Shown: positions 51,101 through 61,339 of the stretch, piece by piece
Numbering within the stretch: position 1 is the first letter of the stretch
Layout of the letters: each line of letters begins with the position of its first letter
Assembly (NCBI RefSeq): GCF_018691265.1
Contig: NW_024881327.1
Coordinates: forward strand, 25,909,936-25,973,935
Direction: 5' to 3'
DNA: 64,000 bases
Source of the DNA: Tyto alba
Taxonomy: Eukaryota; Chordata; Aves; Strigiformes; Tytonidae
Notes under the pieces: generated by a model
Database searches by the model: none
What the model was told of the DNA's origin: nothing
The model's input: the letters and a program-made list of their open reading frames with translations, nothing else
Translations under genes and position numbers: made by a program

Positions 51101-52913
51101 AACTTCTAAATGATTCTGTATTAGAAATGGCTTGTGCTCTGCTGATCTAGAATATGGACAAATCTGTTGCATAGCTCTGCATCTTTGTCCAGCAGAATTC
51201 TTGGCCAGGACATGGGATGCTGCAGGGCTGATTATGTGAAGAAGCTTCACTTACCTAGAACTATGCCTACATCTGCAGCTGCAACTGCTGTCTTTGTTTG
51301 GCTTTGTAAAAATAAAGATATGTTAACTTTCTTCTGCAGACATGCTCCCTGACTCTCCCTGAGTCTTTCATTCTTGAAGACTAGATCACAGGGAGGTTAT
51401 TGTTTAAGAGCCACAGGCAGAGCTTTTGCGGGGGGGGACACGACACACAAATTGCAGTTAGGGTGCTATTACACCTGGATGCAAGCTGAATCGACAGAAC
51501 TACACGTGTGCCCTGTTGTAGACTCACATGGGTGTCTGCCTGCCTTAAGGGTGGGAAGTGGGAGAACTGCAAAGAGCAAATGCTCCTGTGGCTCACTGGT
51601 CTGACACAGGGGAGAATTAGCTGTGCACCTTTGATGTTTGACTTCTGGTTTTCTTCTGTCCTTGTTATCTTTTTTTTTTTTTTTTTTTTTTTAATTAAAG
51701 AAAGTAGGGCATGTTTGATTGTAGGAGTTAACTGTTCCTAAGGGAATGGTATTTGGGTGAATACAGCAGAGCTATGCATGCCCTGAGAAATGGCTTTGGT
51801 TTGAGGGAGTTACTGAATATCAAAGTAAAGAGCTACCATGGGTGGTTTTGTGGAAGACCCATATGCTGTGCTCAATCACAAATACAAAGGATCAGAGGTA
51901 TAGACCTGGTTGCTTCCTTCTATGTATTAACTGAAAGGTGCTTGATGCACTCAGTTTTTATGGCATTGACAGGATGGAGATTGCTGTGGGTTTAAATACC
52001 ATCGCAGGGTTGGCTGCCTAATAATTCTACCAATTTGAAAAATTAACCCTGATGGTGAAATGCAATAATTTTACTGAGAAATTCTGATAGAGGGAGAAGG
52101 ATTTTTTTTTTTTTTTTCCTTTTAAAATACCTAAGTCTCTCGTGGTCTTTTTTCCCTCTTATTACCTCTGTGTATTGATGTGTCTACTTTGGAAAAGAGA
52201 AGGGTAAAACGAGTGTTCAAACAGGAGGTCACAAGGGAGCTTATGTACGAGTACTTTTTCTTAAATACTGAATAGTAAGAAATACTTCTATTGACTTTAA
52301 GTGATTACTACCAATTTTCTGTGCATGGTCTTGGGAAGGAATATTTTCTGCAGATCCCTTAATTCTCAGTGGCTTGTGACTGTGTAATTTTGTCTTCTCT
52401 TCTTTTCACAATAGAACACAAAATTGGTATTGAACTCCTGACACTTGTTGCGCTGACTTATAGATAACTTTTTGTACTAGAATCTTTTTTAAGAAGAGTG
52501 CTTCTTTAAGCTGAAGCATTTCTGGAAGGAAATTATAGCAACTGTCTGGTTTTGTGCATTGGTCCAGAAAAGGTCTGACTGGAGGTGTGGGGCAGGTGTG
52601 TTACCCTCCTTTAGTAGAGGGGAAAAAAGGACTATTTACTGCCTGGTTTTAGGATGGTGTCTTTTTTTTTACTTTCACATCCCTCAAAGTATGTTTCATT
52701 TTCCCCCAATAATTGGGAACATAGTCTAGTAGATTCTTTAGTTGCTATCTGTGAACTTGCTGCTTTGTGATACTTTAAAAGATAAAGGGGAAGGAAATCT
52801 TCAGTAGGTAGACAAGTGTTGCCTATGAAAAAAACACTTTAAATTCTGGATTATTTAAACATAACTTGGTCATGTATTTAAGTTGGTGCAAACCAATGGA
52901 AATTTCACTGCAA

Positions 52914-52947
<34 letters not shown>
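52914..52947 (+). repeat. GT/AT dinucleotide microsatellite
   Basis: A compound tract of TG units followed by TA units. Confidence 0.9.
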
Positions 52948-54703
52948 AGTCACAACATAATTTAGCACTCAAGTTTCTCTTCTGTATGACTGTTTGTAAA
53001 GACTCTAGCTAGTTTAAGGTACTAAAAGTTACTTTCCAATGTATGTTTTAAAAGTCTTGTTTTACACTTTGAAACTTTAACAAATGAGTATTAATACTGT
53101 GAAAAGTAGTGATTATATATTAGTCTTACCTGAAAGCACAGAGTAAAGTACATCCATAGGGGTATCTAGTGCAACTTGTCACCTACTGTCTATGCATATG
53201 TGTGGATCACATAGCTTGAAGTAAAAGGCTTCCTTTCTCCAGACATATGCCTCTGTGTACGTTAGACAAATTCACCACTGGGGAGAAAAGGGAATTAATC
53301 TCCAATATCAAAACATGAGTAATTTTGCTCTCAAGCAGAGTGTGCATTTGACTAGTGAGTAATTCTTAGGTAAAAGCCTACTTGGGAATATTGCAGAAAA
53401 AGGCCTTTAAAAAAAGCCCCAAACTCTGCAAATGGACTCAGTTTCTCCTATTTTTGAAATAAATTACTTCCACATGTGTTAAGAGAACCATTTCTAGGTG
53501 GATCTCCTGAAGTTATTCCAGTATAATACACTTCCAACTTATATAATACATTAAAAATATCTCATCTGTTAGTATATGTCCAAGCTGTCCCAGAATTGCA
53601 CATTCAGGACCACTTCATAAGGAAAACTTGGTTGAGCAGAGAGAAACAGATGTTTCCTGCCTAGTAGCATGAAGCGAGTTGGTGTGTTGGAAAGCCAGTT
53701 AAAGTTAGTGGAAGGACATCCAGGGTTGCAGTTGCCATGATATTCTCTCCAAGCAGCTTCAGGACTAAAGATTTTAATTTTTAGCAGCTTTAGAAGGGGG
53801 CCAGCATCTACTTCAGATGCAATTGCAAAAGCAGAATGAGAGAGGGGAAGACGAGGATTGCTAGGTCAGGAATCAGCAAGAAGTGATTCTGAGTACATGG
53901 AGGTTTTGGCCTTGGTTTGTGTCAGTCCTTGGGGTGCCCACTTTACCAGATGGTGACATGGGCTCTTGGGTGGCACCAGAGCTTCAAGCACAGTGGCCCA
54001 GGTACCCGTGCTGTTGGGGTGCTGTGTTGTGGTGTCTCATCAGCTTGCTGCAGGCTGCCTTACATGTCTCTCCCTGACTGGAGGCATACTGAGAGTCCCT
54101 GAAAATACAGACTAAGGAGGTTTATAGCCACAGAAATAATATAAGAAGCTAAGGTGGGGAAGGGTGGGAAATGCAAAAGGCCACCTGTTTCTCTATAATG
54201 CAAGGCAGCTGTGGCCTCTTCTCTGGGTACATGTTTTCTTCTGCATAATGTCCCCTCCTTTGTAGGCTATTCTTTTTCCCAAGGCCACTTCTACTGCTCC
54301 TGGACTGCTGTTAATATCTCACCTGTAGGTTACTCTAGCAGCATCACCACAGCTTTCCAATTTCATCTTACGAGCTAGGGTGAGCGTTTGGAAACAGAGG
54401 TTGAAAACCTTTATGTATAGCACAGGTTGAAATCTGCATATCCCACTTGCATGGAGAGGGCCACGTGTGCCAGTTTATAAGCACCCCCTGATATATTCAC
54501 TCTCCAACATCTCAGAGTACACAGAATAATATTCAGAGTTCCTCAGGCAACAAGACATGGAGATGTGCATTTGTCATGGAACGGAAAAAGGCTCATATTT
54601 TGCACCTACTTTTATGACTGTTTCTGTATTTAATTGCATGAATAATTCCAGAAAGAATTTATTTACCATCAAATTTACTTCTTAATTTAAAGAAGCCTAT
54701 GCA

Positions 54704-54707
<4 letters not shown>

Positions 54708-54735
<28 letters not shown>
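54708..54735 (+). repeat. Poly-T tract (28 T)
   Basis: Perfect homopolymer. It lies about 540 bp past the possible last exon of the minus-strand gene candidate, with no evidence that it marks a retrocopy. Confidence 0.95.
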
Positions 54736-55276
54736 CCTAGAGGGATTTTTTACATCCGATTATTTCTGTGACAGAATAGAGCAGAGGAGTGATGGGTTCA
54801 GAAAAGTTAAATCTTGGCTTCATCAGTGCTGTATGCAAACAGAGTGACTGGTGCAGTCTGGAGCTCTTTCCTGAAGGCATCACGCAGGAAGCTGGTTGCA
54901 GGAAATGGAAAAATTAATAGAAAGATAGTGGGCAGATCAGCACCCTATAATCACTGCCTGAGCTGATTTCAAATGGGTTTGGGATTTCTGTCAATCTTCT
55001 CTTCCCACAAGGCTTCCTGAGAGAGACTTTACAAAGTGAAACCAGGGAAGGAAAAAAGAAGTTACTGAAAGCCTACATGTGTGAGGGCTTTTAACTAATG
55101 ATTGATTGTGTGGCTTGAAATTATACTTTGAAAATGGTGACAAGAAAAACTGATACAGTGGTTTTGTTTTATGGTCTCCATCCAGAATAGAGAGTAATGT
55201 ACTTTGATTTTTTTTGCTATTACTATATTGGAAAAAACTCTTTCACTTTTATAAAGCATTGAGGCAACTATTACTT

Positions 55277-55450
55277 TCACAGATCTGTAGTCATTTCTGG
55301 TTCTAAGAGCTGAGCACTAGGTACATGGGGAAAATTGTACATTGCAACTATGTTATGTTGAAACTGTGTGACTTCAAAATAAAAATAAGGGTGTGTGTTT
55401 GTTTGTTTTATCTGTGAACACTGGAGTGCATGTGCTTTAGTCATGCTCCA
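55277..55450 (-). CDS. Possible alternative last exon of the unknown minus-strand gene
   Basis: An excellent acceptor (CCTCTTCTTCCTTATGCAG) precedes 57 open codons and a TGA stop, starting WSMTKAHALQCSQ and ending PEMTTDL. It begins in phase 0. To be used it needs a phase-0 donor in exon l, and the best candidate there is ATCACA|GTAAAA at 56146. An AATAAA on the minus strand near 54663-54658 could serve as its poly-A signal. It may instead be a chance open frame. Confidence 0.2.
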   Translation of the reverse strand, partial: WSMTKAHALQCSQIKQTNTHPYFYFEVTQFQHNIVAMYNFPHVPSAQLLEPEMTTDL

Positions 55451-56085
55451 CTGCATAAGGAAGAAGAGGTTACAGTTGGGAAATTGCTTAGTGGTTTTAA
55501 GAGACTGGGAAACAGTTATTTTTAGACACAAGTTTTCTGTTTTTTCAATATTTTGTCTGGGCAAGAAAACTGGAAACTAATTGAACACTAGGGATTCATG
55601 AAGAGAGGAGGCTGCTTGTAACATCCTCATGGGACTGATGAAGTTTTGTTAATTGCTACCACTCATTTTACTTGTTTGAGTTTCTAAGGAAAGCCGATCG
55701 ATGTGAATGCCCTTTTAACGGGCTGCAGCTCTCCACTGCTGTGACCTGCTGTGTGCATATGACCTCAAGGTCTCCCACCTCGTAATATGGAGATGGTTGC
55801 CTCCAAGGTAGCTGATCCGTGGCAGCTCCAGAACCATGTTAACTGGCAGATTTCTCTTTTCAACTATCCTGTAAAATAGGTGGGAGACGATGGGGCATCT
55901 TTCAGGTTATGGAGTAAGAAGGGGGTGAGGGAGCAGGTGGCAGGATAAGAAAATATGGACCTTTACTTCTAACACTGGCTTTTCAGTAGTGCAGTAAGCA
56001 ACTGGATCCAGTAGACAGCAATTCTTAATTTATGACAAAAATTGCGAGCTTGAAATGATATAAATACAATAAAACTTTCTTACAG

Positions 56086-56248
56086 CTAAAAGAAAAATAA
56101 AGAACATTGTCTGTTAACTTCCATTTCCAAACCCTGAGCTTTTACTGTGATTGCACAGTCACTACTTGTTCTCAAAACAATCCTGTGTACTGTTATGTTA
56201 GATCTGTCACAGTCTGTTTTCTGCTTCTGATTTTCTTTGAGCCAGTGA
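56086..56248 (-). CDS. Unknown minus-strand gene, exon l (last exon if stop is used)
   Basis: After the acceptor CAATGTCTTCAG, one base completes the codon left open by exon f (AG+T, Ser). Then 53 codons follow to a TAG stop. The product begins HWLKENQKQKTDCDRSN and continues through ITVHRIVLRTSSDCAITVK, a normal protein-like composition. The final residues LFFF come from a TTATTTTTCTTTTAG string that also looks like a splice acceptor. The true end may therefore be an earlier donor rather than this stop. Confidence 0.4.
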
Positions 56249-56377
56249 CTGAAGACATTGGTGGCTTTTGCCGGGAAAAGCGTGTATTTGGTAGAAATGC
56301 ACTGTGCTTTCTCCCAGAAGTTTATTTCCAGGAGTTCCTGTGATGTATAAGCTTAGTATTGACAATATGGCTGTTAC

Positions 56378-56586
56378 CTGGACAGATCTGAGGTGGCTCC
56401 ACTTTGAAAGCCACCCTTTCTCCTGCCGTGGTTGGGGTAACTGTGGTGCTCTCTAGCTATTCTCTGCTCCTCTTTCTTAGGATGTGACAGCTCTTCTTTA
56501 GTAACTTTGGAGCTTATTTTCTCTTTTGATTCCTGAAGCTTCTTAAAGCATTTGTCACTTCTGCCCATAAGCCTGCTAAGGTGTTC
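56378..56586 (-). CDS. Unknown minus-strand gene, exon f (Lys/Glu-rich)
   Basis: This is the most convincing exon of the candidate gene. It lies between the acceptor TCTGTCTGTATTTTAG and the donor GTCCAG|GTAACA, has 209 bases, starts in phase 0 and ends in phase 2. Its 69 codons are strongly purine-first, giving a charged, probably helical segment (EHLSRLMGRSDKCFKKLQES, KEKISSKVTKEELSHPKKEE) and then a basic patch (NHGRRKGG). The in-frame stop comes only after the donor GT. Nothing similar is recognised. Confidence 0.5.
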
Positions 56587-57857
56587 CTAAAATACAGACA
56601 GAATTCATTTATTGAATTCCTAAATATTCCGGTGACTCTTTTACTAACTTTTTTACCTTGGCATGATAAAATACGTACATAACTAGAATGAAATGGTCCC
56701 CAAGTGCATTCTCCTGGCCTGTCTAAACCCCAGTTCACACTGAGGTTTGTATATTACTTCTCAACAGACTGTGCAGCAGCTTTGTTAGAAGTTCATTGCT
56801 ATGGGGTGTGGTATGTATCATCCATCCTGGTGACTGACAGCCTAAGGTTTCTTTTCTATGTTGCTGGTGGTGTTTTTGTGGAGGTAGGGATACAAGCTTG
56901 ATTCCACTTAAAACTGGAGGCAGTGGGCACGTGTGTCCATGGGAGTGGGGTGAGGGGGCTGCCTGGAGCACGGCTCAGCTCCATGTAGCGGCTGCCATCC
57001 AGTCGTCCTCCCCTTGCAGGTTGGGGCACCAGGCACCCCCCTAGTCCAGCACACACTGATCCAGGAGAGAAGAAACTCTTCCAGCAGCTCATGAGAATGT
57101 ACCTGTGAAGCATAAATGTAGTGGTGGGAGGAGGAAAGGGTTGCCTAGCAGAAACTTTGCTTTTAAAAAGGTATCAGTGAAGGAAAGTAATGTTTTATAT
57201 TAGACAGGGCACATGAAATCATTAAGTCTTATGCACCATCCACATTATACATCCCTAGACTCACGAGGGTTCTGGTCACTTAGCATGGTATTCATCCTGC
57301 ATTATTTAGGAACAGTTTAAGCATGTAATGGAAAGCATTGCATTTATGACAGTTTTATAAATTCTTCAACAGATTACTGCAATTAAATGAAAACTGCTGC
57401 CACTTAATCTAGTCACAAAACTGAAAAATTATTCCAATACTTACCATAATTATGATGACATTAAGTCATTTCTGTTTGTTTTTGTTTCTTTGCAAATGAG
57501 ATTGAAGTATTGTATCCTACGAAGATGACATATCTAGCTGCATGACTCCCAGGTGCATGAATTCTGTTTGTCTGCTAATCCCTCGCTGGCTCTGGGCTCT
57601 TTGGCAGCTAAGAATTTCCTGGAGTGCACTGTAATAACAGGCAGCTGTACTGTCAGCCCCACTGAAAAAAGAGATAATATGGCAGACAGTGTTCACTTTC
57701 TCCTAGACCTGTTCCTTACAGTTCTCCATACTGATTCAAGTAACTGCTCTTAGTTGATGATGTGGTCTGTGTAGAACCAGGATGGATTTTTAGGGAACAA
57801 ATTTACAAATTATCTGCCGCAGAGGAGGCAATGTGCAGTAGTTTGCAATCAAAACAC

Positions 57858-58116
57858 TTGTAAAGAGTCAGTGTGTTTGCGTGGAAGAATGGCTGTTTGT
57901 TTCAATACAGCTGAATTTTCCCACTGATTTTTATCTGAGAAGGCTCTGTGCAGTGATGAACAGGTCCTTCTGGATTCTGGCTTTTCATCTCTGCCCCAGT
58001 CATCTTGCCACCCCTGGGGATTGAAAATGAAGAGCATATCTAATGTGCTGTTGAGTTTTCTGGATATCATTTGACTTAATGTCTTGCCTGGAGTCTTTGG
58101 TATCTCCTCTGAGAGG
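57858..58116 (-). CDS. Unknown minus-strand gene, exon e
   Basis: The acceptor GATGGTGTTCAG is followed by one base that completes the split codon from exon c (AG+C, Ser), then 86 open codons (LSEEIPKTPGKTLSQMISRK, later GWQDDWGRDEKPESRR). It ends SLQ in phase 0 at TTACAA|GTGTTT, a weak donor. The join to exon f reads smoothly as an amphipathic stretch. A second acceptor inside it (CAATCCCCAG at about 58007) is also in frame. The 5' acceptor was chosen partly because it fits the phase of exon c. Confidence 0.42.
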
Positions 58117-59213
58117 CTGAACACCATCAGCAACCCCTGAGAGAACCCAGATTTTTTGTCCATAATGGAAGTTAACATTAATGCCCATGGTGGCACAGAG
58201 CTCTCTGCTGGGACATACTTTACCCACCATCATTCTGGCTTGAACTCCTCTTCTTGAACCACCCATGTGAAACAGAAAGTGCCCAAGGCTAATTAGAGCA
58301 ATCTAGTGCTTTGATGTATCTAGATGTTAAGTGTTACAAGGAGACATAATTTCAAAAAGCTAAGTACTCTGAAGTTAGCCATTCTGGGTTTGATGTTGCA
58401 TGGAATCAGTCCTTTGATTTATGAATCTTAAGTAGCTAATCCTGATTATAAAATTTTTTCTCAAGTAAATCCTTTCATTAAAAAAAAAACAGTCTCTATC
58501 TCTGTTTTCATCCACAGACACAAACAAAAGTATTTTAAGTGAAGAAATTGTGGTTTATTTGCAAAACATGTGTTTCCATATCCTAGTCCATATAGCTTTT
58601 ATGTACCCCTCTAAATTTAACTATATTCCTTTGCACAGAAATGAGGTACCATTGCATTATCTCCTGGGCCGTACCTAGTGACTTTGGAAGAATTATATCC
58701 AAGCCCAGCTCATTTCCAGGGCTGCAGTGTAACAGCTGACTTCTTAGGACTGCACATGGCTAAACTACTGCTTTAAGTACCCTTGGATCACTGGGATGGA
58801 AACCATCTGATTAACTGTTACTTACCGTTTATCTTTTTATCAGCTCTTTTGATGCTTGCACTTTTATCTATTTACTGCTCTTCTCTGAGTGTAATGTGTA
58901 GGATGGTGTTCAGTATCATTGTAAGCTAGAGTTATGCGGTACCTGAATCCTGTAAAGCAATGCATGTCAGCCCTGTATTTATTCAGCAGGAAAGCAGTTC
59001 TCTTCTTTGGAAATTAAAGCCTATCTTCATAAGGAATTAACTTGTCTTTCCCTAACATGGACTTAATTTTGTCCTGGAAAGTTAATAAAAATTAAGCATT
59101 GTGGGATTTCTTCATCCAAATGTTTAGGACTACTTCTCTATTCTTTACCTTTTTCCATCCAACTTAAGTTAACTAGCACTCAAGGTCTGAAAAATAGATA
59201 CCTATAAGCATAC

Positions 59214-59459
59214 CTGTGCGCAGGATATAATTCATAAGGGGGAAAGAGTGGAATTTCAGCCAGATATGACAAACTGGTGGAGAAGGGAAGCACAGCTGAC
59301 TTGCCAGCTACTGAAGTCCTTGAAGCTGATTTAATCCTGATGTCAGGCACTCTTTCCAATGTGGGCAACCAGCCCATAATGTAAACTCTGGGGATGAAAC
59401 TGAAATTGGTGGTCACTTGCATGTCTTGCGGCGTGAAAGTAAACTTGTGGTTAAAGCAT
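59214..59459 (-). CDS. Unknown minus-strand gene, exon c
   Basis: The exon has 246 bases between the acceptor CCCCTGACAG and a strong donor, CACAG|GTATGC. One base, 81 codons and two bases are open in a single frame. The product is protein-like and aromatic/proline-rich (FNHKFTFTPQDMQVTTNF, GWLPTLERVPDIRIK, IPLFPPYELYPAH). No known domain is recognised. A stronger acceptor 40 bases upstream (TTTTTTCCCTAG) would bring in an in-frame TAA. Confidence 0.48.
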
Positions 59460-59664
59460 CTGTCAGGGGATTAGGAAGGTCTAAAGTTGAAAGCAATGAT
59501 CTTCTAGGGAAAAAATAACAAGCATGCACTTAGTAGAGAACATGTATAGCTGCTCTGCTAAACACTGGCGGTACAAAAAATTACCTCATAATGAATGGGT
59601 CAGACCCTTGGGTGGTGTAATGTGACTCTTCTGGCTCCCATGTAGCAATACCGATTTACACCAC

Positions 59665-60047
59665 CTGAAGGCCAGTCCACTGCATACTACTAAACATGGG
59701 TCTGGCATGGGCTGGGGAATAGGTTTCATCTTTCTATTAGTACTGCAGCAGGCTACCCTCTCTAACAGTATCCTTGTCTGATCAGAGACTGCAAGACCAC
59801 ATAATTCAGTTTTGGATAGGAAAGTTGTCTGATAGTAGCTCACTGGTTCCCAAAGAGCGCAGAAATGCGGTAGTGAAGTCTTCTTGTCCCTGAAGCCCAG
59901 AGTGTATCGCCTCCTCCCATCATGTAGACAGCCTTTGAGGTCTGCTTGTAACTCTACCCATGGCTCAAACGTGGAGCTGAAACTCACTTTTTTTGAGAGC
60001 CTGTTTCCATTTTGTTTTGTCAAGCTTTTGGTGGAGTTGAAAAACAA
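59665..60047 (-). CDS. Unknown minus-strand gene, exon b (largest)
   Basis: This is part of the longest open frame in the downstream half of the window (59586-60110). A very good acceptor (GTATTTTTTTTTTCTAAG) starts it in phase 0, and 127 codons run to the weak donor TTCAG|GTGGTG in phase 2. Contents include a lysine-rich start, KKVSF at codons 19-23 (an RVxF-type phosphatase-1 docking motif), FEPWVELQADLKGC, and a Cys/Pro-rich end. A stronger donor lies further on (ATGAG|GTAATT at 59584) but follows an in-frame TGA, so using that donor would break the frame. Confidence 0.45.
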
Positions 60048-60295
60048 CTTAGAAAAAAAAAATACACCTGAAGCTTCCAGGACTTTGGTCTCAATATGAA
60101 GTGAAGCCAAGATGATCCTAGGTACCTCAAACTTGCATGCTTATCTTGGGTTATATAAAACATGCTTAATAACATGGACTGAAACCTCTCTGTGCTTCAA
60201 TCTTGCTCCTGTATGAGCTGGAGCTCTCTGTTCCTCAATTTTACAGTTAAAAGTTCTTGTAGACCTCACAGTGAAATACATGATGCTGCTGTTAC

Positions 60296-60370
60296 CTGCT
60301 CCAATACTCTGGGGAACAAGAGTGGAACAGCTAAGATGGACTTCTCAGGGATTTCTCTCCAGCAGAAGAG
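60296..60370 (-). CDS. Unknown minus-strand gene, exon h
   Basis: A 75-base segment between the acceptor CACTGCTGTCAG and the strong donor GGAGCAG|GTAACA. It is open in frame 0 for 25 codons (LFCWREIPEKSIL...VLEQ) and joins exon b in phase. It is short, so chance is a real possibility. What precedes it is unresolved, because no upstream candidate found here ends in the matching phase next to it. Confidence 0.3.
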
Positions 60371-61339
60371 CTGACAGCAGTGGTGACAGTGGGTTTGAGA
60401 CCGAGAAACACAGAATAAGGATTTCCTTGGTTTTTAACTTTTTGTGACTATTCATGCACAGGTGCTGGTCAAAATCCACCTTGGGATTTTAGTATCCTCT
60501 CCAACTATCCAGCAAGATTGCATACGCTTGTTAATTTGTTGATACCACGCTCTCTGGCTCTTATGAAATAATGAACACCTTTTAGCTTGTCTGCACAACT
60601 TCCAATGGAAATCTTAGAGCCAGAGAAACTCTAATGTACTAAAGTGCATGGATCTTGTTTCAAATATCCCAGCCAAGCTTCATTAGGAGCAATTATCTTT
60701 CTTTTAACCATCTAATTTTCCAGACTATTCCTGTAAAACATGGTATGTGTAATGTTGTGTTTCCTCAGTTCATTTTCCCCAGATGAAATTAAAATATTTT
60801 GATATCATCTGAGTCTCACAGCTGTAAGAGAAGACCGAGATAGAAATAAATGAATCTACTTACTGTGAAGATTTGTTACAGAATAGAGCTTTCCATCATG
60901 TATCAGAATATTGCATGAGTGTTGTGAGCAGTTGTGATACTGCTAACATAAAATTTTTCCCTTCCAAATCATACTGTTGATATTGAAATTCATCCAGAAC
61001 AGAACCTAGCCCAGCACCCTCATGACCAGTGTGTCACAGCCTCCAGCAACCAAAGGGTTAATCTTCAGTCCAAAGACAGCACCTTCAACAGCCGTGTCAT
61101 CTGCCATTGCACTGGGTGACTTACCACTGGTATAAAAGGAAGAATGCTTATCTAGGGAAATTGCTGTGTTCAGCAGTGCCCACAAGCCTCCTGGGGATGT
61201 TTTATCCAGCAGCACCCTGTTTAGTTTGCAGGTGCTGAGATCATTACATCCACAACCCTGAAATTCTGGTGGGCAGCGCTTGCTGGTGGTTTCTCTTGAA
61301 CTGGCTTGTCTGCATGTTTCCAGCTGTTGACTGCATTAG

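Larger units (their letters stand above)
44190..55270. other. Intergenic DNA with no recognised gene
   Basis: AT-rich unique sequence. It holds a TTTG repeat (44675-44699), a hairpin at 48153-48184, poly-T runs at 49985-50001, 51670-51692, 52104-52118 and 54708-54735, and a GT/TA dinucleotide tract at 52914-52947. Open frames are short and lack paired splice sites. A stretch at about 45.3-45.56 kb (E-box CAGCTG with ATTA cores) resembles an enhancer by eye only. Confidence 0.45.

Noticed and set aside
60841..60957. Minus-strand segment QYHNCSQHSCNILIHDGKLYSV with a GTAAGT donor
   Set aside because: Open and protein-like but only 26 codons. Its phases (0 in, 1 out) do not join any neighbouring candidate exon, so it was left out of the model.
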